Below are positions 34,775 through 44,847 of a DNA stretch of 56,064 nucleotides, piece after piece. The DNA lies in the NCBI GenBank assembly GCA_035574315.1, contig DATLYW010000013.1:1-56064 (forward strand). The letters run 5' to 3'. The notes beneath the pieces were generated by a model. That model ran no database searches and was not told where the DNA came from. It worked only from the letters and a program-made list of their open reading frames with translations. The stretch is from Candidatus Zixiibacteriota bacterium (GTDB taxonomy: Bacteria > Desulfobacterota > Binatia > UBA9968). Position 1 is the first letter of the stretch. Every line of letters starts with the position of its first letter. A program made the position numbers and the translations under genes.

Positions 34775-35731
34775 TCAGGCGACGGCGGGGGTGCGGCCGC
34801 GGAGCTGATTTTTTTCGGGAACGCTCAGCTCGATACGGTCCTTGCCGTTGTGCTTCGCCCGGTAGAGAGCCTGGTCGGCGTCGTCGAGCATCTTGCGCCA
34901 GTCCGGGTACTCTTTCGTCGAGGTGGAGGCCAGGCCGATGCTCACGGTCAGATGAAAGGTCGCGTTAGCCGTGCCGTACGAGCTGGCGCGGATTTCTTCA
35001 TGGATTTTCCTGGCGGCCTGCAGCGCGCTTTCCTGATCGGTCTCGGGCAGGATCAGAACGAATTCCTCGCCGCCGTAGCGCGAAGGGAAATCGCTCTGGC
35101 GCGTCCGTTCGCGCAAGATCTCGGCGATTTTCACGAGCGCGGTATCCCCTCCGTGGTGGCCGTAGGTGTCGTTGATGGTCTTGAAGTTATCGATGTCGAG
35201 AATCAGAAGGGAGATCGGATGCTGGTAGCGTTTCGACCTCTCGAATTCTTCCTCTATCTTTTTTTCGAAGGCCCGGCGATTGAAAAGACCCGTCAGGGAG
35301 TCGACGTGGCTCTGATGCTCGAGATGCTGCTGGTATTGCACCACACGCGTTCCGACCCGTACACGCGCGAGCAGCTCGGAAAAGGAAAACGGTTTGGTGA
35401 TGTAATCGTCGGCGCCGAGGTCCAGGCCGCGGACCCTGTCGCCCTCCTGGATCCGGGCGGTGATCAAAATCAGATAGATGTTCTTGAAAGCCGGGTTGCT
35501 TCGCACCTTATGGATCAGCTCGAAGCCGTCCATTTTGGGCATCATTATATCGGAGAGAATGATCTGGACCGGCTCCTTGGCGAGCCGCTCCAACGCTTCG
35601 AGCCCGTTGCTCGCGGTTATAACTTTGTAACCTTCGCGCTGGAGAACGATAGCCAGCAGGTCACGTTGATCTGGATGGTCTTCGATGACGAGAACCGTCA
35701 ACGGCGTTTTCTCTTTTTGTGCGTCCTGCAT
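34775..35731 (-). CDS. Receiver-GGDEF diguanylate cyclase (PleD-like)
   Basis: 318 aa. Receiver with E17-D18, phospho-acceptor D61 (LSDIMMPKMDG) and ITKPF lysine; GGDEF domain with HVDSLTGLFNRRAFE, LDIDNFKTINDTYGH and active site GGEEF. The inhibitory site RxxD is present as RQSD five residues before GGEEF, so product feedback is expected. Should make c-di-GMP when phosphorylated. ATG 35731 is preferred, with AAGGAAAAAA before it, over a TTG nine codons upstream. Confidence 0.93.
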   Translation of the reverse strand: MQDAQKEKTPLTVLVIEDHPDQRDLLAIVLQREGYKVITASNGLEALERLAKEPVQIILSDIMMPKMDGFELIHKVRSNPAFKNIYLILITARIQEGDRVRGLDLGADDYITKPFSFSELLARVRVGTRVVQYQQHLEHQSHVDSLTGLFNRRAFEKKIEEEFERSKRYQHPISLLILDIDNFKTINDTYGHHGGDTALVKIAEILRERTRQSDFPSRYGGEEFVLILPETDQESALQAARKIHEEIRASSYGTANATFHLTVSIGLASTSTKEYPDWRKMLDDADQALYRAKHNGKDRIELSVPEKNQLRGRTPAVA

Positions 35732-36194
35732 TTTTTTCCTTCGAGTCGAAGGCAGCAAACTGGTCGAATGCGCCTTAATTTCGCAATCCGTAGTCTCTGA
35801 CGCTTGCCTCGTGATTCGTTAAGGCTGACGAAAGCTTGGCAGCAAAAGGCGTACCAAAGAACAAGAGTGCCGTAATAGAGCCAATTCGACAAGAGAACCC
35901 TTCGACGTCGCGCTTCGAACCCATCGAATTCACAAAGGTATCGCGTGCTTTCGGAGCTCTGCCCTGGAAGTCAGCCGGATGGGGGTATTCCGGTGTTCGT
36001 TCTTTTTTGCACCGAGAACCGAGCGCTTTGTGACACCGGCTGGTAGCCGTGCTGTCAGATTTGTCACGGGTTCAGGGAGCCAGAGGTTGTGGCGGTGCCT
36101 AACTCCGCGAAATATATGCGGCCCCCGCGATGGCATGGAAACTGCTGCGGGGGATGGCAAGCTTCACTTCGAGCAGGAAACGCTGGAGACCGAC
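35732..36194. other. Divergent intergenic region before the pilin genes
   Basis: 463 bases with no credible gene. It must carry promoters for the cyclase/kinase operon (minus) and the pilins (plus). An inverted pair GTGACA (36030-36035) / TGTCAC (36062-36067) lies about 130 bases before the first pilin and may be an operator. I found no convincing -24/-12 element here. Confidence 0.45.
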
Positions 36195-36395
36195 ATGAGA
36201 AGAAATGAGAGACCGACAACGGGTGAGTCCGGACAAGGTATGGTGGAATACACTTTTATTGTTCTTCTCGTCGTCCTGGTTTTCTGGCTGGGAGTGAAAG
36301 ACACCGACATAGGAAAGCTTCTTGCCCAGGGTTGGGAAGCGATTACCAGCTGTGCTGCCGCGCCGTTTAGTTGCGGATCCGGGTCCGGAACTTAA
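36195..36395 (+). CDS. Flp-type (type IVb) pilin 1
   Basis: 66 aa major-pilin-like protein of the Tad pilus. Leader with prepilin peptidase site before GQGMVEYTFIVLLVVLVFW, where the Glu-Tyr pair is diagnostic. The C terminus has C53 and C60 spaced CX6C, identical in position to pilin 2. ATG 36195 has TGGAG six bases upstream; longer in-frame starts are less likely. It lies 66 bases before pilin 2. Confidence 0.88.
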   Translation: MRRNERPTTGESGQGMVEYTFIVLLVVLVFWLGVKDTDIGKLLAQGWEAITSCAAAPFSCGSGSGT

Positions 36396-36461
36396 GCGGT
36401 GGCTCGAGCGTGGCCGGTGTTGAGCGAAGCCCGAGTTTGCGAAAGGAAAGGGGGTGAAAAA

Positions 36462-36650
36462 ATGGAACTTCTGAAGCGCTTGATTCTGGAGGAAGAGGGT
36501 CAAGGTCTCGTGGAGTATACCTTGATGGTTCTGCTGGTCGCGCTGGTTTTTTGGGTGGCAATCAGGCAGACGAACATCGGTGACGAGCTGGCGAGCGGCT
36601 GGAGTAAGATCTCGAGCTGCGTCGCGGACCCGCAGAATTGCGGGAGCTAG
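36462..36650 (+). CDS. Flp-type (type IVb) pilin 2
   Basis: 62 aa paralogue of the preceding pilin, aligned without gaps over residues 13-53: GQGLVEYTLMVLLVALVFW, then TNIGDELASGW and C53/C60. GAAAGGAAAGGGGG precedes the ATG. A strong terminator follows, so pilins are made in excess over the assembly genes. The two copies may give a hetero-pilus or one may be a minor pilin. Confidence 0.9.
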   Translation: MELLKRLILEEEGQGLVEYTLMVLLVALVFWVAIRQTNIGDELASGWSKISSCVADPQNCGS

Positions 36651-36682
36651 ATTTCGCCTCCTGCGCGATTATTGGCCTAAAC

Positions 36683-36724
36683 CCGTGGGGAAGGCAGTTG
36701 GCCTTGCCCCACGGCTTATTTTTT
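36683..36724 (+). terminator. Rho-independent terminator after the pilin genes
   Basis: CCGTGGGGAAGGC / GCCTTGCCCCACGG stem (one bulge, 5-nt loop) followed by CTTATTTTTT, 33 bases after the pilin 2 stop. Confidence 0.88.
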
Positions 36725-36845
36725 GGCGCCGGTGAGGGGGAATGGAAGCAGTTCGGGCAGCCTTCGTGAGCCCCGTTTTTGCGTTGACAACGCCGACCCG
36801 TGCAGGTACGATGCGCTCACTTAATAAAAGCGTTTTACCTCAGCC

Positions 36846-37382
36846 ATGGCTGTAGATCTTGCAATCCTTTCAGTGCTGGGGCTGGGGGCGTATTTCGATC
36901 TCAAGGAAAGAAGAATACCGAACTGGCTGATCGCTTTTGCGCTGCTTGGCGGACTGATGGTTAACGGTCTAGGCCTAGGCGTCGGGCTCTCTAACAGCCT
37001 TTTGGGCTTCGGTGCTGCCATCGTGGTCCTGATCGTGCCGTTCGGGTTGGGCTGGCTGGGCGCCGGCGACGTCAAGCTTCTGGCTGCCGTCGGCTCCATT
37101 TTGGGTGTAGCATTCCTCCCCCGCGTGTTTTTCTACTCCGCCCTCGTCGCCGGCGTGGTGGCTCTCTTTTCGGTTCTGGTCGGTGCCGCGAAGATCGGTT
37201 CTTTTAGAAACCTGTGGTTGGACCTGAAAGTGGCATGTTTGACGTTGGGCCGGGCCGTTCCACAATCAACGGCGGCCCGAGTGTCAAAGGGTGGATATCC
37301 GGTTCCATGGGGAGTGGCTATCGGCGCTGGTACGATTATAGCGTATTACGTCGACTCGAAAGGAAGTTGGGCTGGGTTTTAG
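36846..37382 (+). CDS. cpaA: Prepilin peptidase (CpaA/TadV)
   Basis: 178 aa aspartate protease of the inner membrane that cleaves Flp pilin and TadE-type leaders. Catalytic Asp residues are in YFDLKERRIPNWL (D18) and GAGDVKLLAAVG (the GxGD motif). Five or six hydrophobic segments; lacks the N-terminal methylase part, as usual for this short family. No clear ribosome binding site before the ATG. Confidence 0.93.
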   Translation: MAVDLAILSVLGLGAYFDLKERRIPNWLIAFALLGGLMVNGLGLGVGLSNSLLGFGAAIVVLIVPFGLGWLGAGDVKLLAAVGSILGVAFLPRVFFYSALVAGVVALFSVLVGAAKIGSFRNLWLDLKVACLTLGRAVPQSTAARVSKGGYPVPWGVAIGAGTIIAYYVDSKGSWAGF

Positions 37383-37465
37383 CCCGTTTTGGGAGCTTAA
37401 GGGAAGCCTGTCGCTGATCTTATGCCGGCCATTTTTGTCACAGATCTTACGGAAGGGGAGCGCTT

Positions 37466-38287
37466 ATGCAAAACAGGCTCAAGATAGCACTGGTCGTGGC
37501 CGTCTTCTTCGGTCTTATCGCCGCGTACGGGATCTATAACTTCCTCCGTCAGCAGCGCGAAGCCAGCGAGGCTTTGAAGACCGCTACCCAGGACGTGGTT
37601 GTAGCCGGCAAGGATATCGCGGCGGGGAGCACGATCACGGAGGCTATGCTGAAAGACAACACGATCAAGGCGGTCAAGTGGCCGAAGGCATCCGTCCCGG
37701 TCGGCTCCTTTTCCGACCCCAAGCAGGTGGTGGGCAAGGTCAACCGGGTGAAAATCCTCGCCAACGAGCCGATACTCGAGTCCCGTCTCGCCGGTGAGGG
37801 CGCGGGACTGACGGTTCGACTTGAGCCCGGAAAACGTGCCATGGCGGTCAGGGTCGACGAGATCGTGGGCGTGAGCGGCTTCATCGTTCCGGACGATCGC
37901 GTGGACGTGATTTTGACCACTACTCCGATCGGAGGTGGGGATACCAAGGTCTCGAAGATCGTGCTGCAGAACAAGCGGGTACTTTCGGTGGCTCAGAGCA
38001 CGGAGCAGAAAGACGGCAAGCCGCAGATCGCTCGCTCGATCACGCTCGAGGTGACGCCGGAGGAGGCGGAAAAGCTCTCGCTCGCGTCCCAGGAAGGACA
38101 GATCGTGCTCGCGTTGCGAGGTTTGGGTGATGACGCTCTTGCAACGACCACCGGTAGCCGTAAGGGCGATCTGCTGGCGATCGCGGTCGCACGGAAGCCC
38201 GCCCCGGGGAAACCCGCAATCGTGCCGCCCGAGAAATACAAGATCGAAGTAATCCATGGGAGTGAACGGAAGGTCGTGGAATTCTAG
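37466..38287 (+). CDS. cpaB: Tad pilus assembly protein CpaB/RcpC
   Basis: 273 aa. N-terminal membrane anchor (IALVVAVFFGLIAAYGIYNF), SAF-like domain (VVAGKDIAAGSTITEAMLKD) and the RcpC core (RAMAVRVDEIVGVSGFIVPDDRVDV) then EVTPEEAEKLSLASQEGQI. Periplasmic partner that modifies or stabilises the secretin. GGAAGGGGAG precedes the ATG. First gene of the long assembly operon after cpaA. Confidence 0.93.
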   Translation: MQNRLKIALVVAVFFGLIAAYGIYNFLRQQREASEALKTATQDVVVAGKDIAAGSTITEAMLKDNTIKAVKWPKASVPVGSFSDPKQVVGKVNRVKILANEPILESRLAGEGAGLTVRLEPGKRAMAVRVDEIVGVSGFIVPDDRVDVILTTTPIGGGDTKVSKIVLQNKRVLSVAQSTEQKDGKPQIARSITLEVTPEEAEKLSLASQEGQIVLALRGLGDDALATTTGSRKGDLLAIAVARKPAPGKPAIVPPEKYKIEVIHGSERKVVEF

Positions 38288-38303
38288 TTTGAGGGGAGGA
38301 TTC

Positions 38304-39827
38304 ATGGAGTACCTTGATTCCCTTCGGGGGTGGGTAAGGAGGGCGACCGCAACGATCGCGATGGTGATCGTGCTGGTGGCCACCGCGACGGGGGCGCAGC
38401 AACAAGTTGCGCCGACCATCACGGTCACCGTCAACAAATCGATGGTCTTTCGCCTTGCGGCCAAAGCGAAACGGGTTTCGGTTTCGCAACCGCAGGTCGC
38501 CGACGTCGTCGTGCTGGCGCCGAATCAACTGCTCATCAACGGAAAGGCCGTCGGGACCACGTCTCTGGTCGTTTTTAACGAGGCCGGGGACGTGGCGAAC
38601 TACGACCTGATCGTGACCGCCGATATCACGGCCCTCCGGAATCAGTTGCGCGCGGTTTTTCCCGACGAGAAGATCGAGGTTTCCACCTCGGGTCCTGCGA
38701 TCGTCCTGAAGGGCGAGGTTTCCAACGAAGTGGTCTATGACAAGGTTCTGGAGGTCGTCTCGACCTACCTTCCGCCAAAACCGCCGCCTGCCGTCGCCCC
38801 CGTCACCACGATCAATGTCCGCGGGGGAACCCGGCAGAACCGGCCCAACGTCACTGGGTTCGCCCTTGCCGGCGGTGGGCAGATCGCCTTCGAGGAGGAA
38901 AGCGCGCTGGACGACGTCGAGCGTTGGGGCAACAAGCGTGGTCTTGCCGGCGTTATCGACCTTCTGACCATCCGCGAGGTGCGGCAGATCGAGCTCGATG
39001 TGGTAGTGGCCGAGGTTGCGACGGGAAAGCTCAGGGAGATCGGGTTTGACTTCATCCAAAATACGTCCCGTACGAGCTCGCTGAACCGATTAGGCTCGCA
39101 GTCGGGTTTCGGTAGCAATTTGTTCGAGGAGACGGACGAAGCGGGCCGCCTTCTGTTCGGCGCCGCCACGTCCGGTATCTTCACCTACACCAACGGAGCG
39201 TATTCTTTGACGGCGCTCTACCGCCTGCTCCAGAACAAGAACGTGACGGAGATCCTGGCGCAACCCAGGCTCGTCATGAAAAACGGCCGGTCCGGCGGAT
39301 TTCTGGCCGGCGGCGAGTTTCCGGTGGTAGGGCTGGGGGAGGATACTTTCGAGGTCGAATTCAAGCCGTTCGGCGTCAGGCTCGACTTCGTGCCGACGAT
39401 TACCTGGTCCGATCGCATCGACCTCAGAGTTTTTCCGGAGGTGAGTGAGATCGATCAGACTGTTTCGGTGCAGGGAGTGCCGGGCCTGAAGGTTCGCCGG
39501 GCGGTAAACCGTGTCGAGATGAGGGAGGGTGAAAGCCTGGTGATCGCTGGATTGCTCGATCGCCGGATCCTGAAAGATCTCTCGAAATTTCCGATTCTGG
39601 GAGACATTCCGATCCTCGGCGCGCTTTTCAGAAGTACGCGTTTTCGGAACCAGGAATCGGAGCTGGTGTTCGTCATCACGCCGAGAATCGTGAGAACGAC
39701 CAAACCCGGCGAACGGATTCAGCTCCCGTCGATCGAGAAGTACGACGATCCGGACATCCGGCAGGTGCCGGTCCCGGGCTCTCCGGAGCCGAAAAAACCG
39801 GCCGGTCGAGGCGCCACGATTCCGTAG
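38304..39827 (+). CDS. cpaC: Tad pilus secretin CpaC/RcpA
   Basis: 507 aa outer-membrane channel. Signal peptide (ATIAMVIVLVATATGA), N-terminal pilus-domain (VNKSMVFRLAAKAKRVSVSQ), BON-like region, and secretin core (EILAQPRLVMKNGRSGGFLAGGEFPV is split over residues about 325-350; VPTITWSDRIDLRVFPEVSE; LPILGDIP-type motif as KFPILGDIPILGALFRS). GGGGAGGA decides ATG 38304. Presence of a secretin means the cell has an outer membrane. Confidence 0.94.
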   Translation: MEYLDSLRGWVRRATATIAMVIVLVATATGAQQQVAPTITVTVNKSMVFRLAAKAKRVSVSQPQVADVVVLAPNQLLINGKAVGTTSLVVFNEAGDVANYDLIVTADITALRNQLRAVFPDEKIEVSTSGPAIVLKGEVSNEVVYDKVLEVVSTYLPPKPPPAVAPVTTINVRGGTRQNRPNVTGFALAGGGQIAFEEESALDDVERWGNKRGLAGVIDLLTIREVRQIELDVVVAEVATGKLREIGFDFIQNTSRTSSLNRLGSQSGFGSNLFEETDEAGRLLFGAATSGIFTYTNGAYSLTALYRLLQNKNVTEILAQPRLVMKNGRSGGFLAGGEFPVVGLGEDTFEVEFKPFGVRLDFVPTITWSDRIDLRVFPEVSEIDQTVSVQGVPGLKVRRAVNRVEMREGESLVIAGLLDRRILKDLSKFPILGDIPILGALFRSTRFRNQESELVFVITPRIVRTTKPGERIQLPSIEKYDDPDIRQVPVPGSPEPKKPAGRGATIP

Positions 39828-39878
39828 GGAGAAACGGAGAGGGACGAATTCGCTGCTCTGACGAAAGCGTAACTGAGA

Positions 39879-41093
39879 ATGAAGCTACCGATCTGTCTCA
39901 TTGGCGAAGATAGCCTCGCTTTGGCCTCTTTGAAGCAGCAGCTCGAGAAAGAGCCGGCTTTCTTTCTCGAGTCCCGGGTTTACGGCTACGGGGAGGCGCT
40001 GGACGCCCTGGCGAGGAAGGCGGGTCCGGTTGTGGCGGTCGTGGACCTGAGCCGCGACGCGGAGCGGGCATTTGCCATCGCCGAAGAGATCAAGCTCCGC
40101 ATGAGTAACGTTCATCTGGTGCTGACGTCTCCGCAGGCAAGCCCGGAAACGATTCTGCGCGCGATGCGCTCCGGGGCGGAGGAGTTCCTGCCGCAGCCGT
40201 TCAACTGGCCGGAGGTCTTCAAGGCCTTCGACACAATCCGCAAGAAGATCGACGCGCACACGGCGAGGACCGGTGATCGCGGACATATCATCGCGATCTC
40301 CTCCAACAAAGGGGGCGTGGGTTCCACGACCATCGCGACGAATCTCGCTGCCTGCCTGGTTGCGCGCAAGAAGACGGTTTGTCTCGTCGACCTGGTCCTG
40401 CAGTTCGGATCCGTTACGAGCTTTCTGAACCTCGAGGCGTCGTACACGATTCTCGACCTGGTCAAGAATCTCAAACGGATCGATCCTCTTTTCCTCGACG
40501 GCTCCCTTGTGAAGCACGCGTCGGGGATTCGTGTCCTGGCCGAGCCCTTCTACGCCGAAGACGCAAGGCGCATCACGCCGGCCGACATCGACGAAATTCT
40601 CGACGTCCTGGCACAGTCTTTCGAATACGTCGTCGTCGACACGCCCAAGGAGTTCGACGACATGCTGGCTCTGGTCCTGGACAAGGCCAACCTGATTCTT
40701 TTTGCCACGGAAATGGACGTGCCTTCTCTGAAAAGTGCGCACCGGGCGCTCGAGCTGTTCGAGCGGATGGGGATCTACGACAAGAAAATCCGCCTGGTCC
40801 TGAACCGGTACGTGAAAAGCAAGCTCATGAGCCTGGAATCGGTCGAGAAGGCCCTTGGAATCAAGGTCTTCTGGACGCTTCCCAACAATTATCCGACCGC
40901 CATCGCGGCGGTGAATCAGGGCCTGTCGATTCAGGAATGCGATCCCAAATCGGACATTGCCAGGAGCTATACCGGTTTGGCGGACGCGGTGATCGAGTGC
41001 TTCTCGCTCAGCGGACCGTTGCGGCGCGAAGCGGAGGAAAGAAAACCCAAGTTGCTGGAGCGGTGGATCCCGGTGCGCGGCTTGTTGAAGTGA
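39879..41093 (+). CDS. cpaE: CpaE/TadZ pilus localisation ATPase
   Basis: 404 aa. N-terminal atypical receiver (about 1-125, [10 protein letters not shown], no KPF lysine) and C-terminal ParA/MinD domain with deviant Walker [18 protein letters not shown]: the signature Lys is kept but the usual GKT Lys is Ser. Switch region VVVDTPKEF. Directs the Tad machine to its site in the cell. Situated between secretin and CpaF as in other Tad loci. Confidence 0.93.
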   Translation: MKLPICLIGEDSLALASLKQQLEKEPAFFLESRVYGYGEALDALARKAGPVVAVVDLSRDAERAFAIAEEIKLRMSNVHLVLTSPQASPETILRAMRSGAEEFLPQPFNWPEVFKAFDTIRKKIDAHTARTGDRGHIIAISSNKGGVGSTTIATNLAACLVARKKTVCLVDLVLQFGSVTSFLNLEASYTILDLVKNLKRIDPLFLDGSLVKHASGIRVLAEPFYAEDARRITPADIDEILDVLAQSFEYVVVDTPKEFDDMLALVLDKANLILFATEMDVPSLKSAHRALELFERMGIYDKKIRLVLNRYVKSKLMSLESVEKALGIKVFWTLPNNYPTAIAAVNQGLSIQECDPKSDIARSYTGLADAVIECFSLSGPLRREAEERKPKLLERWIPVRGLLK

Positions 41094-41118
41094 TTCTGAC
41101 GAAAGTACAGGTGGACTT

Positions 41119-42513
41119 ATGAAGAACCCGATTTTCGAGACCGACAAGGAGCGCTGGGAGGGCGATCGGACCGGCGCGATGGACAACCTGAGGTCGCCCG
41201 TGAGATCCCTGCAGCCGTCCAATCCGGAATTGATCTTCCAGGACCTGCGGCTTCGGATTCACCGTAAGCTGATCGACACCCTGGATCTCACGAAGCTTTC
41301 GAATCTGGAGATGGAGCGGGTGCGCGTGGAGATTCGCCGCATCCTGGAAGACATGGTCATGGCCGAGGCGATTCCCCTGAGCCGGGCAGACCGCGATCGC
41401 CTCGTGATGGAAGTGCAGCACGAAGTGTTCGGGTTGGGTCCGCTGGAAACCTTGATGAAGGATCCGGAGATTTCCGACATCCTCGTGAACACGCACAGTC
41501 AGGTTTACGTGGAACGCTACGGCAAGCTCGAGAAGACGGACGTTCGTTTCCGCGACGACGCGCATCTCTTGCAAATCATCGAACGGATCGTTACTCGAGT
41601 CGGCCGGCGGGTCGACGAGAGCTCTCCGATGGTCGACGCGCGTCTGGCGGACGGTTCGCGCGTCAACGCGATCATTCCGCCGCTTGCGATCGACGGGCCG
41701 ATCCTGTCGATTCGGCGGTTCGGCGCGGAACGGCTCACGATCAACGACCTGATTCAGTTCAACTCGCTGCCGGCCCAGATCGCCGAGGTCCTGGCGGCTT
41801 GCGTCAAATCGCGGCTCAATATTCTGGTTTCGGGCGGGACCGGCGCAGGCAAGACGACCCTGCTGAACTGTCTCTCGAACTTCATTCCGGAGAACGAGCG
41901 CATCGTGACCATCGAGGACTCCGCGGAGCTGAAGCTCCAGCAGGAGCACGTGGTCCGTCTGGAGACGAGGCCGGCGAACATCGAAGGGCAGGGTCTGGTG
42001 ACCCAACGCGACCTGGTCCGGAACGCGCTCCGTATGCGTCCCGACCGAATCGTCGTCGGCGAGGTCCGCGGCGGCGAAGCGCTCGACATGATGCAGGCCA
42101 TGAACACCGGCCATGACGGCTCGATCAGCACCATTCACGCCAACAGCGCGCGCGACGCGCTGTCGCGCCTGGAGACCATGATGCTCATGGCGGGGATCGC
42201 TCTGCCGGAGCGGGCCTTGAGGGAGCAGATCGCGTCGGCGCTCGACATCATCATTCAGCTTTCGCGATTGAGCGACGGCAGCCGCAAGCTCGTGGAGTTC
42301 GCCGAAGTGACCGGAATGGAAGGAAACACGATCACGACGCAAACCATATTCAAATTCGAACAGCGGGGCGTGGAAAACGGGAAGATTATCGGTGAGTTCG
42401 TTGCGACGGGCGTAATGCCGTCGTTCATAGACCGGCTGGAACGGCATGGGTTCAAGATTCCGAACACTCACTTCCTGCCGGTTTCTCTGACCGGAAAGAA
42501 AAGGGCGTTATGA
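41119..42513 (+). CDS. cpaF: Tad secretion ATPase CpaF/TadA
   Basis: 464 aa hexameric ATPase that powers pilus extension and retraction. Walker [12 protein letters not shown] with K245, Asp box [10 protein letters not shown], Walker B region [15 protein letters not shown] and His box [16 protein letters not shown]-terminal helical part from residue 30. It is of the CpaF branch rather than VirB11 by length and context. Stop overlaps tadB start (ATGA). Confidence 0.95.
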   Translation: MKNPIFETDKERWEGDRTGAMDNLRSPVRSLQPSNPELIFQDLRLRIHRKLIDTLDLTKLSNLEMERVRVEIRRILEDMVMAEAIPLSRADRDRLVMEVQHEVFGLGPLETLMKDPEISDILVNTHSQVYVERYGKLEKTDVRFRDDAHLLQIIERIVTRVGRRVDESSPMVDARLADGSRVNAIIPPLAIDGPILSIRRFGAERLTINDLIQFNSLPAQIAEVLAACVKSRLNILVSGGTGAGKTTLLNCLSNFIPENERIVTIEDSAELKLQQEHVVRLETRPANIEGQGLVTQRDLVRNALRMRPDRIVVGEVRGGEALDMMQAMNTGHDGSISTIHANSARDALSRLETMMLMAGIALPERALREQIASALDIIIQLSRLSDGSRKLVEFAEVTGMEGNTITTQTIFKFEQRGVENGKIIGEFVATGVMPSFIDRLERHGFKIPNTHFLPVSLTGKKRAL

Positions 42514-43484
42514 GTCTCTTTCTGATCGCGCTGTTCACGTTCCTCTCGGCCATGTCGCTGATCGTGATCCTTTTCATGCTGCCCATGGCCGTGCAGGATA
42601 CTCCGCAGGCCAGGATCAGGCGGAGGTTGTCCTCGATCGGGCGGATGGCCCACGCGTCGAAAAGCGAGATCCAGAGCCTTTTGAAAAGCTCGGTCTACAG
42701 CGACACGCCGTGGCTCAACGAACTGCTCGGGCGCTTCGCGATCATGCGGAGGATCGATCTCCTGCTCGAAAGAGCCAACGTCGACATGACCCCCATGACT
42801 TTCCTGATGTGCTCGGCGGGAGCGTTCGGGGTGACGTTTTTGATGATGGCGATCGTGGGCAAGCCGTTTCTGTTAGGTTTGCTCTTCGCGGTGGTCGCGT
42901 TCTTCGTCCCGTACGCTTATCTGCAGTACATTACCTGGAAACGACTGCGATTGTTTCTCGAACAGATGCCCGACGGGCTGGACATGATAAGCCAAAGCCT
43001 CCAGGCGGGTCTGGGGCTGACCCAGGCAATGGTTTACGTCGCGAAGGAAATGCCCGATCCGATCGGCACGGAATTCTCGGTTTTCATCGAAGAGGTCAAC
43101 CTGGGCCTGCCCTTGAACGACGCGCTGAGAAAATTCGAGGAGCGCATAAACCTTCCCGAGGTCCGGCTGTTCAACACGGCGCTTCTGGTACAGCGAGAGG
43201 TCGGCGGGAGCCTCGCCGAGCTTCTGACCAAGCTGTCGAACATTATCCGGGACCGCTTCCGGATCGAGCGGTTGATCAAGAGTATAACCGCGCAAAATCG
43301 CATGAGCGCCTGGGTGGTGTGCTCGATACCGCCGTTCCTGGCCGTTTTCATGTTCGTCCGGGAGCCGGTGATGATGAACGAGATGCTGGCTCACCCGGTC
43401 GGAAGAGGCATGCTCGCGGCCGCGTTGGTCCTGGAGGTTCTGGGAATCCTGGTGTTTCGAAAACTCATCAAGGTTCACATCTAA
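42510..43484 (+). CDS. tadB: Tad inner-membrane platform protein TadB
   Basis: 324 aa, T2SSF-type. N-terminal membrane segment ([20 protein letters not shown]), two central ones, the cytoplasmic core [21 protein letters not shown] and [18 protein letters not shown], and a C-terminal hydrophobic segment. Works with TadC and CpaF. Translationally coupled to cpaF. Confidence 0.94.
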   Translation: MSLFLIALFTFLSAMSLIVILFMLPMAVQDTPQARIRRRLSSIGRMAHASKSEIQSLLKSSVYSDTPWLNELLGRFAIMRRIDLLLERANVDMTPMTFLMCSAGAFGVTFLMMAIVGKPFLLGLLFAVVAFFVPYAYLQYITWKRLRLFLEQMPDGLDMISQSLQAGLGLTQAMVYVAKEMPDPIGTEFSVFIEEVNLGLPLNDALRKFEERINLPEVRLFNTALLVQREVGGSLAELLTKLSNIIRDRFRIERLIKSITAQNRMSAWVVCSIPPFLAVFMFVREPVMMNEMLAHPVGRGMLAAALVLEVLGILVFRKLIKVHI

Positions 43485-43499
43485 GAAGCGGGGTCTTCA

Positions 43500-44426
43500 A
43501 TGGAAGTACTGATCGCCCTGGGCGTTTTCGGGTTCATCGCCGCGATCGTTTATCTAACCCTGGCATCGCGGGCGCCGGTGGCGGATGAAATCATTCAACA
43601 GCGGCTGGAAAACATCCGGGGTCAGGCCAGACCTGCCCCCGTAAAGCTTTACGCGGGCGAGGAAGAAACCTTCTGGGAACGGGTCACGACCTTTTTCTTC
43701 GGGAGCCGGGAAATTCCCGAGCGACTGTCTTCGGTCGCGAGAATGCTTCACCAGGCAGGGTACCGCGGGAGCCGTGCCGTGCGGATCTTCTGGGGCCTCC
43801 GCATATTTCTTTGCCTGGCGTTCGGTTTCGGCGCGCTACTGGTCGCGGTCCTATCGAACGCTGCTTTCGGGGAAGTGCTGATGCTGGGTGGTATGGGCGC
43901 GTTGATCGGTTACGTCCTGCCGCTCATCACGGTGCGCCGCAAGGCCAAGGCCCGAGTGCTAGAAATGCGGGAAACCCTTCCCGACACACTCGATCTGCTC
44001 GTGGTTTGCGTGGAGGCCGGTATGGGCGTCGACGCGGCGATCAACCGCGTCGCGCGGGAGCAAACCGGGCAAGGCCTCGCGATCGGAGAAGAATTGCTGC
44101 TGGCCGCGCAGGAGATGCAGGCCGGGGCGCCGCGTAAGGAAGCCCTCACCCGTTTGGCGGAACGGTGCGGGGTGGACGAATTTCGGGCCTTGATCACGTT
44201 CTTGACGCAGACCGAAGAGCTGGGCGGAAGCATCGCGCGTTCGCTCCGTGTTTACGCGGAAACGATGCGCGACAAACGGAGTCAGGCGGCCGAGGAAGCG
44301 GCCCGGAAAACCGTGATCAAGCTGATCTTTCCGCTGGTGTTCTTTATCCTTCCGGCGATTTTTATTCTCGTGCTGGGGCCGGCGGGGCTGCAGATCATGA
44401 AAACGTTGGCCAACCCGTTGAGGTAG
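43500..44426 (+). CDS. tadC: Tad inner-membrane platform protein TadC
   Basis: 308 aa, second T2SSF protein. N-terminal segment MEVLIALGVFGFIAAIVYLT, core LPDTLDLLVVCVEAGMGVDAA and FLTQTEELGGSIARSLRVYA, C-terminal segment LIFPLVFFILPAIFILVLGP. 15 bases after tadB. Confidence 0.94.
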   Translation: MEVLIALGVFGFIAAIVYLTLASRAPVADEIIQQRLENIRGQARPAPVKLYAGEEETFWERVTTFFFGSREIPERLSSVARMLHQAGYRGSRAVRIFWGLRIFLCLAFGFGALLVAVLSNAAFGEVLMLGGMGALIGYVLPLITVRRKAKARVLEMRETLPDTLDLLVVCVEAGMGVDAAINRVAREQTGQGLAIGEELLLAAQEMQAGAPRKEALTRLAERCGVDEFRALITFLTQTEELGGSIARSLRVYAETMRDKRSQAAEEAARKTVIKLIFPLVFFILPAIFILVLGPAGLQIMKTLANPLR

Positions 44427-44440
44427 AGTCGAGGGAGGTC

Positions 44441-44839
44441 GTGCCGGTAATCAATCTGACCAAGAAGACCTGGCTGGCAACCAAGGTGCGAAAAGCCGAT
44501 AATTTTCTGACCCGATTGATCGGGCTGCTGAAGCGATCGAATCTGGCGCCGGAAGAGGCTCTCTGGCTGACGCCCAGCAAGGGGATTCACACGATCGGAA
44601 TGAAGTTCCCGATCGATGTGGTGTTTCTGGATAAATCGAACGTGGTGCTGGCCGTCGTCTCCGGCTTGCTGCCTTATCGCATCAGCGGCGTGTACCTGAG
44701 GAGCTACAGCGTTCTCGAGCTGCCGAGCGGGACATTGAAAAAATCGCGAACCGAAGTCGGCGACAAGCTGGAAATATCACTGGTCGAGACCTCCGCGATC
44801 GACGATCTCAAGGATACGAGGCTGAGCCATATCGGGTAG
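44441..44839 (+). CDS. DUF192 family protein
   Basis: 132 aa from GTG 44441 (GAGGGAGG upstream). Shows the DUF192 pattern: LTRLIGLLKRSNLAPEEALWL, GIHTIGMKFPIDVVFLDKSN, then VLELPSGTL. Function of the family is not established. No signal peptide, unlike many members. It lies within the Tad operon between tadC and the tadE genes, as seen in some other Tad loci, so a role in pilus assembly is possible. Confidence 0.85.
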   Translation: MPVINLTKKTWLATKVRKADNFLTRLIGLLKRSNLAPEEALWLTPSKGIHTIGMKFPIDVVFLDKSNVVLAVVSGLLPYRISGVYLRSYSVLELPSGTLKKSRTEVGDKLEISLVETSAIDDLKDTRLSHIG

Positions 44840-44847
44840 CCACTCTG

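Noticed and set aside
36401..36416. Possible -24/-12 promoter before pilin 2 (TGGCTCGAGCGTGGC)
   Set aside because: Spacing of GG and GC fits but the -12 element lacks TTGC and it lies between two closely spaced pilin genes.
41119..42513. VirB11-type ATPase of a conjugation system
   Set aside because: Neighbours are secretin, TadZ, TadB and TadC, so it is CpaF of a Tad pilus.
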